DNA of 64,000 nucleotides, from NCBI RefSeq assembly GCF_002995805.1, contig NZ_PVXL01000046.1, forward strand, positions 186,001-250,000, given 5' to 3'. The position numbers and the translations under genes are program-made. The notes beneath the pieces were generated by a model. The model did no database searches. It was not told the origin of the DNA and saw only the letters and a list, made by a program, of their open reading frames with translations. Source of the DNA: Neomoorella stamsii (GTDB taxonomy: Bacteria > Bacillota > DSM-521 > Neomoorellales > Neomoorellaceae). This document shows, in pieces, positions 8,270-18,400 of this stretch (positions are counted from its first letter, which is position 1; each line of letters begins with the position of its first letter).

Positions 8270-8896
8270 TCACTGTACCTCTTCCCACAATTTATTTAAT
8301 CTCAACTTAAAACCCGATAACACTCTGGAGTGGTAAACGTCGTCTTCGTCGGGGTATATTTGCCGGTAACCGCCCTCCTGGAGCTGGAAAAACTCCCCCT
8401 GGCAGGTATCGGGATGGATCAGCCAGTATTCTTTGACCCCGGACTGTTCGTACTCTTTATATTTGACGCCCCGGTCGCGTTCAAGGCTCTCAGGTGAGGT
8501 TATCTCGATTATTAAATCAGGCGCCCCGTCCAGGTAGGTGGGTTTTAAAAGATACAGGCGCTCTTTAGATACAAAGATTAAGTCGGGCTCGCGGGCGCGT
8601 TTTAAGGGTTCTGGTAGTCGAACCAGAAAGGGAGCAAATAGTACTTCGCCTAAATCATAGGTAGTAACAAATTCCCTTAAAATAACCATGAGAAAGCCCG
8701 CCAACCTTTGGTGGCGCAATGACGCCGGCGTCATAAGTACGACCTCTCCCTCTACCCATTCGGCCAGGGTGTCTTCATCGGCCCAGATAAGGAATTGTTC
8801 AAAGGTCATTTTGCCAGGCGGGAGAGGGCGGGCATCAGCGACGGCGTACTGGGCGTAGGCTTCTTTGAGCAGGCTATGGTTATCCTGTTGGCTCAT
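8270..8896 (-). CDS. Uma2-family (DUF820) restriction-endonuclease-fold protein
   Basis: A 208-residue protein with the family order: EFLIWADEDT-like helix, VEGEVVLMTPAS, REPDLIFV, GAPDLIIEITSPES, then DRGVKYKEYEQSGVKEYWLI. The acidic residues in EPDL and PDLIIEI plus the lysine of KYKEYE form the expected PD-(D/E)xK-like site. Such proteins are abundant in cyanobacteria and Moorella-type Firmicutes and their function is not established. It sits alone between the flagellar csrA and the Hsp70 module, with its own terminator. Confidence 0.85.
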   Translation of the reverse strand: MSQQDNHSLLKEAYAQYAVADARPLPPGKMTFEQFLIWADEDTLAEWVEGEVVLMTPASLRHQRLAGFLMVILREFVTTYDLGEVLFAPFLVRLPEPLKRAREPDLIFVSKERLYLLKPTYLDGAPDLIIEITSPESLERDRGVKYKEYEQSGVKEYWLIHPDTCQGEFFQLQEGGYRQIYPDEDDVYHSRVLSGFKLRLNKLWEEVQ

Positions 8897-8993
8897 TTCA
8901 GTTTCACCTGCCGTCAGGACGTAGTTGACATGACTGCCGCCTTACACCAATTTGCTGAATTGATCATATCATAAAAATAGCTGGTGCTCAATG

Positions 8994-9233
8994 TTACTGC
9001 TGCTCACGCTGCTTTGTTTTTATGGGTAGTTCCCCGGCCGCTATGGCCGGTGTCCTTGCCGCCGCTTTGTTTTCATCCACCACGGCGGCCAGGAGTTCCT
9101 GGCGGACGATGGGGATGTCCGGCGGGGCGTCTATCCCTAAGCGGATTTTATCCTGTTCGATGCTGATGACCGTTACTTTTATCCTGTTGTCGATGACGAT
9201 GGTTTCGTTCACCCGCCGGGTTAAGACAAGCAC
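8994..9233 (-). CDS. csrA: Carbon storage regulator CsrA, RNA-binding translational repressor
   Basis: A 79-residue protein starting MLVLTRRVNETIVID, with RIKVTVISIEQDKIRLGIDAP, the diagnostic CsrA dimer sequence. The C-terminal tail is about 15 residues longer than in short homologs. In Gram-positive flagellates CsrA represses flagellin translation and is held by FliW. The gene follows fliW by 86 nt on the same strand, the usual order. The flagellin gene that often follows is not in this window. Confidence 0.96.
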   Translation of the reverse strand: MLVLTRRVNETIVIDNRIKVTVISIEQDKIRLGIDAPPDIPIVRQELLAAVVDENKAAARTPAIAAGELPIKTKQREQQ

Positions 9234-9319
9234 TGGTTACCGCTCCTTTTGGAAATTTTCGGGGCTTCCCCGGCACTTCCTATTGTTTCACTCTCCCAGC
9301 CATCTTACCCGGCGACCAA

Positions 9320-9745
9320 TCACCGGAACAGGGGGTGCCGGGTGGTATATTTAGTGCCCTCCATGACAAACTGCCGGCCCAGGCGGGTGACCCTGTTGAT
9401 GACCATGGGGCCCACCAGGTTGGCCGTGGCCCGGCGGACGTCGCCGTTAGGGACGGTCACTACGGCCAGGACCAGGACGTCGCCAGCATTTTTAATCTCC
9501 ATCTCTCTTTGCAGGCTGCCGGGGATCTCTACCTCGTAACCCGGGAAGAAGAGAAAGGGGTCGACCAGCAGGAAAGCCACTTCCGGGTCGTTAACGGCCT
9601 GGAGCCAGGTAAAGGCCGGGTTTTCCGGGATGGGGTGAAAGAAAAACTCCCGCAGGTTTTCAAAGGCCGGGATGCCGTCAGGGAAGGTTAATACTTCCGC
9701 CGGATCGATCTCTACTATACCAAAACGTGACGTCTGTACCCTCAT
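9320..9745 (-). CDS. fliW: Flagellar assembly factor FliW, CsrA antagonist
   Basis: About 141 residues from ATG 9743-9745 (MRVQTSRFGIVEIDPAEVL), supported by AAAGGTGG 7 nt upstream. A longer frame to 9847 lacks a site and would overlap the next gene. Family motifs: ILTFPDGIPAFE-like segment, FFHPIPENPAFTWLQ, DPEVAFLLVDPFLFFPGYEV, LAVVTVPNG and ATANLVGPMVIN. FliW binds flagellin and CsrA alternately, linking flagellin level to translation. The neighbour csrA fits. Confidence 0.95.
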   Translation of the reverse strand: MRVQTSRFGIVEIDPAEVLTFPDGIPAFENLREFFFHPIPENPAFTWLQAVNDPEVAFLLVDPFLFFPGYEVEIPGSLQREMEIKNAGDVLVLAVVTVPNGDVRRATANLVGPMVINRVTRLGRQFVMEGTKYTTRHPLFR

Positions 9746-9846
9746 AGTAAACCCACCTTTCAAAACGATGATACAGGAAATTAACGGTATCGCCTGGTCA
9801 TTTTGCGACCCGAGACCAGTATTCAATGAAATCGCCTTGCCGGGCA

Positions 9847-11538
9847 CTAGTTAAAATTCAACACCCGCTCCCGGTAGTCGGCGGTCATTTCCTCCTGGAG
9901 ATAGTGAATAAACCGGTTGAGAAATACTGCCGCTTCGGCCCGGGTAAGGGTTTCGTTGGGCTTCAGGAAGCCGTACTCGTCACCCTGGATCAGGCCGATT
10001 TTATTGGCCACGTAAACGGCAGTTCGTGCCCAGGCAGGTATATCCCAATCATCGCGAAAAGGAGTACGCACATATCCTGCCGGCGCCAGGCCTTTCAGGC
10101 CCAGGGCCCGCACCAGGATAACCAGGGCCTCGGCCCTGGTCAGGGGTTCGGTAGGGCCAAAAAGACCCGGCCCCGTACCGGTCATTACTCCCGCTTCATA
10201 GACGGCTTGGTAATACTTATAAGCCGGGTCAGTCGTGGCCACATCGGCAAAAAGGGGTTTTTCCTGGGGCAGGGCGGGCTGGCCCGGCCTGCCATAGGTC
10301 AGGGGCGACTGGCCGGACCAGACCGGCTGGCCGTAGGGTTGCCCGGCCTGGCCGGTAAAGTTAGGCCGGGTAAACGGGGATCCTATCTGCCCGGGCTGGC
10401 CGGGAAAGCCGCGGCTGGGGGAAGGCAGCCCCCCGGTACCCGGGAGCGGGGACCACCCTGATTGTCCGGCCGGCAGGGGCAGGTCCAGCACAGCTACCAG
10501 GGCCCTGGCAAACTGGCCGCGGAAGAAGGGTAGCGCCGGCCGGAAATAATCTCCTTCCTCCCCCAAGGCGCCTAAACCGTAGAGCTGGCGAATATCCGCT
10601 TCGGCCCAGTGGCCACGGATGTCGGCCAGATTCGCTACCCGCAACCACTTTTTACTGGGAAGGCTCTTTAATTCATAACTACCCTCTTTTCTCAGCCACC
10701 GGCTGCTGGCCAGCAGGCCATTCTCCAGGTCGGGAAAATTGCCCCTGTAATGCAGGGTTTCGGTGGTCCGGGTATTCTCGACGTAGCCCCCCGGAAAGCT
10801 GATGGCCAAAGGTTCATTGGCCTGGTATTCCAGGTAGCGGGAGCGGTGGTAAGAAAGGTCCTGGTGGAAGCTGCTGCTCCATGTAGTGGAAATAAAGTTT
10901 TCTTTATCTATTGCCACCTTGCCGCTAAAAAACACCGTACCTTCTTCCTGGCTGGTCTCGGTACTGCCCCAGGCATGCCGGTAGCCGACCGTATGCCCCC
11001 AGGTTTCCACAGTTACCTTAGCCAGGTCGTTATTAACGCTATAAACTTTACGGGCCGTCCAGTTGCCGCTTTGATAGACAACCGCTGGCTGGTGGTCCAG
11101 GAGTTCCGAACGTGAGAATTGAAAATCCTGAAGGGCGTACCTATCCTGTCCTACCGTGATGGTCTCGCTAAAGCGTTCCAGCCTGGTTGTATTTACTTCC
11201 TGGCGTCCATTTTTTTCTATTTCCGTAATAAAGCTCAAACTCCGGTTCAGCTTGATAGCCTTTTCCTTGTTTTCCAGGGTAAAGGTAACCCTGCTCGTAG
11301 TTTTGCCATCCCTGGACGGGCCGGTCGTTTCCTGGACCGTGCCCTGCAAGAGGACCGGCTCGCCGGTAAGGTAGAGGACTTCGGCATATTCTTTTTCGCC
11401 CTTGATACCGCCCTGGTAGCGGTAAAAGTCGGCGGCAGCGGCCGGGAGGGCTTGAACTAAATATATGGTTAAGAATATACCCCAAAAGGTGAGCCAGTAA
11501 AATTTGCCCCCTAGCCTGTTTTGAACCACTCCAACCAC
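9847..11538 (-). CDS. Exported SLH-domain protein of unknown function
   Basis: About 563 residues. The N terminus has a signal-type hydrophobic segment ending near ALPAAAADF. Residues about 30-290 are beta-rich with no family I recognise. Three S-layer homology domains follow: LADIRGHWAEADIRQLYGLG, then FADVATTDPAYKYYQAVYEA, then WDIPAWARTAVYVANKIGL. A proline/glycine-rich linker rich in GQPG lies between the first and second SLH domains. SLH domains anchor to pyruvylated cell-wall polymer. The start may be GTG 11538 or GTG 11529; the latter has the better-spaced AGAGGTGG. It is the last gene of the TIG-SLH-SLH block between flgL and fliW. Confidence 0.85.
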   Translation of the reverse strand: MVGVVQNRLGGKFYWLTFWGIFLTIYLVQALPAAAADFYRYQGGIKGEKEYAEVLYLTGEPVLLQGTVQETTGPSRDGKTTSRVTFTLENKEKAIKLNRSLSFITEIEKNGRQEVNTTRLERFSETITVGQDRYALQDFQFSRSELLDHQPAVVYQSGNWTARKVYSVNNDLAKVTVETWGHTVGYRHAWGSTETSQEEGTVFFSGKVAIDKENFISTTWSSSFHQDLSYHRSRYLEYQANEPLAISFPGGYVENTRTTETLHYRGNFPDLENGLLASSRWLRKEGSYELKSLPSKKWLRVANLADIRGHWAEADIRQLYGLGALGEEGDYFRPALPFFRGQFARALVAVLDLPLPAGQSGWSPLPGTGGLPSPSRGFPGQPGQIGSPFTRPNFTGQAGQPYGQPVWSGQSPLTYGRPGQPALPQEKPLFADVATTDPAYKYYQAVYEAGVMTGTGPGLFGPTEPLTRAEALVILVRALGLKGLAPAGYVRTPFRDDWDIPAWARTAVYVANKIGLIQGDEYGFLKPNETLTRAEAAVFLNRFIHYLQEEMTADYRERVLNFN

Positions 11539-11645
11539 CTCTACCTTCCTACCAAAATAACTTTGTCACAGGCTGGCATTGTCTGGCTCGCACCAAACTC
11601 CTGGGGGAGCGGCCAGCCATGAACTTAAGGGGAGGTTGTTATCCC

Positions 11646-14189
11646 CTAATCCATAACCACTACCATCAGGGCCTGCTTCTGGTCGTGGATGAGATAGACG
11701 TTATCACCAGGGGCCAGGTCTTCCAGGGCGGCCATTGCCCTCCCCTTCATTACCAGAGCCTTCCCGGCCTCAACCTCCAGGGAATAGTTCCGGTTCTGCC
11801 AGTTGCGGTAGCCCGGGCTCCAGTCCCGGACGGCCGCTATCGTTAAATGACCGCTATCCTGGTCGATTTCCTGCAGGCGTCCCAGGCTGGTCATGGTGGG
11901 ACCAATTGTACTCGGGGGGAGGAGCAAGAGACCCTGGGCCTCCTCACCCCGTACCAGGGTATAGACCTGGTAGCCATTATACTCACCGGTAAAGCGGCCG
12001 GTGGTAAACTCATCCCGGCTTAAAGGCCCGTTGCGGCCCATAATTACCGGTTCCCAGGCCAGCTGGAACTCCATGGTATAATCGTCTGTTTCCTGCCAGT
12101 CGTAGGGCCGGTCTGCCTCGCCACCCAGCGCTTCCACATCTTCCAGCCTGAAGCTCTCTTTAGCCACGGATTCTATCCGCCCCCGGTAGAGTTGCCAGGA
12201 GGAGGGTAAAATATCTTCCGTGAAGACCATTACTGCCCGGCGACCGCCGAGGACCGGCTCCACTACCGTAAAGAGGTAATCGCCAGGCTCCAGGTCGGTT
12301 GCCTCAACCTGCCGGCCGTTTTTAATGATTATACTCTCCTGGTTAAAGGTAACAGGGTCCCTTACACCGGCCAGCAGTATTTCCCTGCCCCCCAGGGAGA
12401 GGAAATCCAGGTAGCCCTCATATAACCTTGTAGAGTTATCCAGCTTTATGGCCTTAACTCCAACCTCACCTTGAGGACCACCTGCCAGGACTACAATCAC
12501 TTCACCTGCATAAGGGCCATAGGGTGCCAACAGGTCACGGGAAGCACCGGCCAGGGAAGTTGCCGCCTCCCGGGTCAGGTTCACGGCGCGAAGTGGGTCC
12601 CCAGGTAGCCAGGTGCCATAGTAAAACTCCCTGGTATCCCGGAGGACAAGCTTATTATCATAGAAATTTACCTGGTCCAACTTTCCTTTTAATATCCTGC
12701 CCAGGCGGCCGGTACTGTTCCCCACCTGGATTTCAAGGGCCTGCCCGGCGGCATCAACTTGGACTTTGACCGGGTCACCGGTCTTCAAGTCGCCGGGCAT
12801 TATCGCGCGCCCGGACCGGGTAATGGCTGTGGCCGCGGTTATTTTGACCGTTTCTTCGTTCCCGGCCGCACTAACTATTACTATCGCATCAGTCCCTGAC
12901 GCCCGCAGATAACCGGTAACAACCCTGGTGTCGCCCGGGCTGTAAGCCGGCGTGCCTGTTCCATCCAGGGGGACTATCCGGGTAACGGTACCATCCTGGA
13001 CCGCAAGGTTAACTACCTGCCCCGGCAGGGGCGGGCCGCCGCTATCTCCCCCGCTTCCTGCTGCCAGGTGGGGGCTGAGGCCATAGCGGTACTGCCGGCC
13101 CTGGTCGTCCACCAGCAGCAACTCTTTATCACCGGCTGCCAGGACCATGCCATTTAAGTATTGCTGCCCGGCAGTACTTTCAGCCAGGAGGACGTTTTCC
13201 CCCTGGAGGATCAGCCGGACTGCCTCGCCCCCAGTCAACTCTTGACCCAGGGTTAAGCGGCCGTCTTTATAAAGGAGGAAATCAGCCAGGGTATTCCCGC
13301 CAGCATCTTTTTTAATTTCCAGGTTGATGATGGGACCGGCAAAGGTAGCTACCCGCAGGGTTATAAGCAGTTCCCTGTTACCCAACCAGGTATCTGTCCG
13401 TTCCATAACCTGGCCTTCGACCCGCCGGGCACCCCTACGGCCGGCCAGATCGTTATCTACCCGGTCCAGGAGGGCCGCCATTTCCGCCCGGGTCATGGCC
13501 CGCTGTGGTGCAAAGGTACCTGCTGCCACTCCAGTCATTAACCCCCGCTGTAAGACAGCTTCAACCCACGGCGCCAGCTGGCTATCTACTTCATTCCCGT
13601 CAGTAAAACCGGCCAGGTAGGGATATAACCCTCCGGCTATGGGGGTAAGACCTAGAGCCCGTCCTACCCAGGCCGCCACCTCCTGGCGCCGGGCCGGCAA
13701 CTGCCAGTCTGCTGCAGTAAAAGCCTTTTCCTGGTCCGTTAACAGGCCCCGGGCTGCGGCCAGGGCCAGGGGGGAATTAGATGAACCTCCTGCCGGCGAA
13801 GTGGTTGTCCCTTCCCAGCCCGCCGCCCGCGCCAGGAGGCTCAAAGCTTCTTCCCGGGTTACCGGCGCATCAGGAGCAAACAAACCCCCATCGCGGCCGT
13901 GGATAATCCCCTGGGCCGCCAGGCGCAGGACAGGTAAAAAGGACCAGTGGCCGCGGGTATCGGTAAAGCGCACTGCCGCCAGCCGCTCTTCCGGATAGGG
14001 CAAGCCCCAGAAGGTCTGGCCGGTAACCAGTTCCTGCTGACTGGCAACCGGGCTTGATAGCATACCTCCCGGCAAACCCGTCCCGGCAAATCCCGGGTTA
14101 GTTAACCCCTGAGCAGCGGCCACCGGGATGAACGAACCTGCCAGCATCAGTAAACAAAGAACGGCAACAAAGTATCTATAACCTGACAT
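11646..14189 (-). CDS. Exported SLH-domain protein, 847 residues
   Basis: Signal peptide at residues about 1-26 (YFVAVLCLLMLAGSFIPVAAA). Three SLH domains come early: FTDTRGHWSFLPVLRLAAQG, then a middle repeat around residues 130-175, then FTDGNEVDSQLAPWVEAVLQ with TRAEMAALLDRV. Residues about 260-847 are many short beta-rich repeats with alternating GDPVKVQVD- or PGDYLFTVVE-like turns, resembling strings of small barrels. I do not recognise a catalytic motif. The ATG lies only 3 nt after the stop of the TIG protein, so the genes are co-transcribed and probably translationally coupled. Role as a wall-anchored surface protein is inferred. Confidence 0.85.
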   Translation of the reverse strand: MSGYRYFVAVLCLLMLAGSFIPVAAAQGLTNPGFAGTGLPGGMLSSPVASQQELVTGQTFWGLPYPEERLAAVRFTDTRGHWSFLPVLRLAAQGIIHGRDGGLFAPDAPVTREEALSLLARAAGWEGTTTSPAGGSSNSPLALAAARGLLTDQEKAFTAADWQLPARRQEVAAWVGRALGLTPIAGGLYPYLAGFTDGNEVDSQLAPWVEAVLQRGLMTGVAAGTFAPQRAMTRAEMAALLDRVDNDLAGRRGARRVEGQVMERTDTWLGNRELLITLRVATFAGPIINLEIKKDAGGNTLADFLLYKDGRLTLGQELTGGEAVRLILQGENVLLAESTAGQQYLNGMVLAAGDKELLLVDDQGRQYRYGLSPHLAAGSGGDSGGPPLPGQVVNLAVQDGTVTRIVPLDGTGTPAYSPGDTRVVTGYLRASGTDAIVIVSAAGNEETVKITAATAITRSGRAIMPGDLKTGDPVKVQVDAAGQALEIQVGNSTGRLGRILKGKLDQVNFYDNKLVLRDTREFYYGTWLPGDPLRAVNLTREAATSLAGASRDLLAPYGPYAGEVIVVLAGGPQGEVGVKAIKLDNSTRLYEGYLDFLSLGGREILLAGVRDPVTFNQESIIIKNGRQVEATDLEPGDYLFTVVEPVLGGRRAVMVFTEDILPSSWQLYRGRIESVAKESFRLEDVEALGGEADRPYDWQETDDYTMEFQLAWEPVIMGRNGPLSRDEFTTGRFTGEYNGYQVYTLVRGEEAQGLLLLPPSTIGPTMTSLGRLQEIDQDSGHLTIAAVRDWSPGYRNWQNRNYSLEVEAGKALVMKGRAMAALEDLAPGDNVYLIHDQKQALMVVVMD

Positions 14190-14192
14190 AAA

Positions 14193-15422
14193 TTACTGTA
14201 CCCCCATATCAACCAGGGCATATTTTCCCGGTAAACGCAGTTGGGCAACCTGGGGCGCATACAGGGTACTCACTGGTTGCCATCTATCGCTATAGGGAGT
14301 AAAGAAATACATGACGGGTTTCCTGACTGCTACTGGTAATGAGGTAAAGGACAGGACGGTTCCCGCCGGGAAATAAAGCTGGGGATGGAGACGGCGCCCT
14401 GTGCGCCCCTGGAGCTTGATGCTCCAGACGCGGGAGATAACCCGCGCCCCGCGGGGCAATTCTTTTAAAGCGGCTTCAGCCTCTGCCTGGCCCAGGTCCG
14501 CCAGGATAACCTCTACCCAGGCATCCCGCTCGTCAAAGCCGGCCAGGGTGCTCCGGTAGACATTAAACAGGGCGGTACCTGGCAGGGCCACTGTCACATC
14601 CCCGGCGCGGATACTTAAAGTGCCGCTGGCCTGCCTGGCCGTCCCGGCCGCCACCCGGATAACGTACTGTTTAATGTTATTATAGTGGGAAGAGTTCAGG
14701 TCCAGCTGGTAGTCTCTGGTCAAAAGTCCCTCCTGGCTCAAAGTGGCTTCCACTGTACCGGCAACAGGTTTAATGACAACCTCCGTTTTGCTTACCTGGG
14801 CATTTTCGTTTTCCTCGTCGTTCTCTTCCTCAGCGTCGGCATATTCTTCCCCGGTAAAGGCAGAATAGCCAAACTCATTGACTGCCCTCACCCGGAAGAA
14901 ATATCCCGCTTCTTCCGGTAAGGCCTCGCTATAAAAGGTCGTATCCTTAGTCCGGGTTAAAAATGTATAAGGCCCGCCCGGCACCTTGCTTGCCCAGATT
15001 TCATAGTCATTGGCGAATTCCGCCGCGCCCCACCTTAATTTTATTTTATGGTCGTTACTAACCGTAGCCGTAAACCATGGAGGCGCCTCAGGTACACCAC
15101 GAGGTTTAAGGTAGCGAAAACCCTGGGCCAGGGCACTCCAGCCACCGTCGGGGTTAACGACCCGCAACTCCTGCCACCCGGTGCTTCCGGGCGGGGTGGT
15201 GGCTTTAATCAGGGTATCGTCCACCCTTTCAAGGTTCTGGGCCGGTGTACCGCCGATCAGGACGGTTACCCCCCGAGCAAACTTGCTGCCGCTGATGCTG
15301 ATGGCCGTCCCGCCGGTGGCCGGTCCTTCGTTGGGGTTAACAGAGCTAATAACTGGCGCTTCTACGTGATAATAGGTAAAGCCCTTAGCCAGGGTATAGG
15401 TACCCTCGTCGGGATTGACCAC
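14193..15422 (-). pseudogene. C-terminal part of the TIG surface protein, out of frame with the N-terminal part
   Basis: About 409 residues. The frame opens with VNPDEGTYTLAKGFTYYH, the second half of TIG repeat 17, and then holds TIG repeat 18 (APVISSVNPNEGPATGG). A fibronectin type III domain follows (PPWFTATVSNDHKIKLRW to FFRVRAVNEFGYSA). Then come an acidic Glu/Asn linker and a 180-residue beta-rich C terminus with no recognised anchor. The apparent GTG start at 15420-15422 is the internal Val of VTVVNPD, not a real start. This is the continuation of the upstream 1597-codon frame after a one-register shift in a run of five C (15447-15451 on the plus strand). Confidence 0.85.
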
Positions 15423-15424
15423 CG

Positions 15425-18400
15425 TTACATCGGCCGTTCCTTCGCTCCCCCGGGCGGCGTCAGCGCCGTAATGGTCTTGTAATCCACCCGGCGCACATCC
15501 CCGGCCGGGGCGCCGCCGACATACAGCTTTACCCCTTCGCGAAAGTCCAGGCCGGTCACGGTAATGGCCGTCCCGCCCACCTGGGGACCTCGATTGGGCT
15601 CCACCTTATTAATAACCGGCTGGCTTCCCGGTAGTTTGTAGGTATAAGCCGCCAGGAGGGTAGCCGTGCCGCCATCATAGTTGGTCACGGTGACATCTTT
15701 GGGGCCTTCGCTGTGGGGCGGCATCTTCACCCGCAGGGTCTGCCCGTCAACCAGTTTTACCTCCAGGGCCGGTTGGCCGCCGATGAAAACTTCCGGGCCT
15801 TCGCGGAAGTCCTCGCCGGTGATGGTCACCCAGTTGCCGCCCAGGGTGCTGCCGCTGGCGGGTTCAATACCGGTAATGACCGGCTGGCTGTCGGGAAGCA
15901 CATAGGTAAAGGTTTTTGGCCGCACTGCCCCGGCGCCATCACCGTTGATGACCTTAACATCTACTGCCCCCAGGCGACCCCCGGCAGCAGGTGGCAGGGC
16001 AACTTCAATCATGGTGCCGCCCTCGGTGACGCTGTAGACTGGCGCCGCCACGCTGCCAAAATAGACCTGCACCGGCGCTATAAAGTCGGCGCCGCGGATA
16101 ACTACTTTAATGCCGCCTTCCCTTGGACCGCGCTCCGGCACGACGGCATCGATCCGGGGTACCGAACGCTGGTAGGTAAAGGCGCGGCTTAAGGTATAAG
16201 AACCGGCATCGGGATTGACTACCGTAACGTCCACCGTTCCCGCCGGCCCCGGCGGCGTGGTGGCAGTGATGGTTTGGTAATCAACCCGTACGGCATTGGC
16301 GGCTTCTACCCCGCCAAAGAAGATCTTAACGCCGTCCCGGAAATCTTCCCCGCTGATGGTCACCGTTGTCCCCCCCAGGACACTACCCACGTGGGGGTCG
16401 AGGCTTTTAATTACCGGTTCGCTTCCCGGCACGCGGTACTCAAAAACCCCGTAAGCCGTAGCAACGCCGCCGTCCTTATTTACCACCGTGACGTCTACCA
16501 GGCCGGCATCATGGACCGGGGCGACGGCAGCAATGGCAGTGGGAGTGATATTTTTAACAATGGCCTCCACCTCGCCAAAGTAAACCTTTAGCTCCGGCCG
16601 GAAATCGCTGCCGGTAATGGTTACCGGGGTACCGCCCCTGGTAGTCCCTGTTCCGGGGCTGACGCTGGTAATAGCCGGCCGGCTGTCGGGCAGTTTGTAA
16701 GTAAACCCGCCGCGTAAGGTGGCACTGCCTCCGTCGGGATTGACAACATTAACGTCTACCGGCCCTATCAGGTAGGTATCCCCTACTTTTGGTCCCTCAG
16801 GGGTATGGACATAGATAACCTTTCCACCAGAGGCTACCAGGGGATTAATCATGCGTGTTCCCAGCTCTTTAGGTACTATTTTGCCTTCATTATCGACATA
16901 AAGGAAGGCTTCGTTAGTCCCGATAAACACCCGCACGCCCGGCCAGAAATATTCCCCGCTGATGGTCAAGAGGGTCCCGCCCTGAGCAGGTCCATAAGAG
17001 GGGAAGACACCGGTAATCCTGGGCGCAGTCAAGGGCTGGCGGTATTCGTAGGCATGTTCTTTGACAAAAATGCCTGTATCATAAACATTGACTACCGTAA
17101 CATCGTATAAACCGGGAGTGTTGGCCGGAGCGCTGACCCGGACCTGATTGGGAGTTACTTCCAATACCCTGGCTTCTTCCCAGCCGAAATAGACCTTTAC
17201 ATCCGGCTGGAAACCGCTACCTGTAAGGAGGACTTCGTTACCGCCCTGGGCAGGCCCAAAATTGGGTGTAACCTGGTCCACCCGGGGAGAGGTTAAGGGC
17301 TGATAGTAAGTAAATATATCCCTGGCTATAAAACTGCCGCCATCCTCGCTTAGAGTGGCGTCGGTATTTACCACTGCAATGTCTACTTTTAAACCTTTTT
17401 GGGGATCGATACCCCCCGCCGTCCATGCCGGGAGACGGGCCTTTGCCGTTTGCTGGTCAATAACCTGGATATCTGCCGCTGGTACCTGCTGGTACACACT
17501 ACCGCTTACCGTACCATAAACTACTTCTGTGATGCTGCCGACATACATTTGCATCGCGGGGTAAAAATCGGTACCGCGCAGGGTTACAATCGTACCCCCC
17601 TCGGCACTCCCCCGGTCAGGCGAGACGCTGTTGATTACCGGGTGGCTGATGTAAGTAAATCCATCCGGGAGAGTTACTTGGCCGCCATCAGGATTGGTGA
17701 CCGTTACATCCTGGGGTCCGGGCTGGCCGGGCGGGGTAATAGCGCGGATTTCGGTAGGACTTACCACCTCTACCTGGCTAGCCGTAGCTCCGCCAATGGT
17801 AACGGAGGCTTTAGCCTGGAACCTGTCCCCATAAATGGTAACAGGAGTACCCCCGGTAGTAGGCCCCAGCGAGGGATTTATTCCGGTAATTTCCGGTGTG
17901 CTGGGCGGCACATAATAGGTAAATGATTGGGGCAGGGTCGCGCTGCCAAAACGGTTGCGCACCACCACGTCCTTGGTACCGGCAGTAGCAATGGGCGTCT
18001 CTGCCGTGATGGTAGAACCGTCCTGGCTAACGTTAATGTTGGTAGCAGGTAAAAAACCCTCTTCCTGGGTGCCTATTTCTACTACAATATTAATATTGCC
18101 CAGCTCGTCCTTATCCTGGTTAAAATTAGCGCCGGTAATAGTAATGGGTGTAGGTCTGTCCACCGGGCCTTTGTCAGGTGTTACGCTGACGATGGTCATG
18201 GTGTTGGCCACATAGGTAAAGGCATTGGGAAGCACCGCCGTGGCCAGATCCGGGTTGATAACGGTGACATCCCTGATGCCGGTATTGGCTGAAGGCGGGG
18301 TAACAGCCGTAATTTGCGTATCGCTAATTACCCGGACCTGAGTAGCCGGCAAATTGCCAATAAAGACCTGTACCGTTTCCCCCGCTTTTGGCGCCCGGAA

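Noticed and set aside
14193-15422. Separate gene starting at GTG 15422
   Set aside because: The GTG is the Val of an interrupted TIG repeat; the upstream register shows it continues repeat 17.
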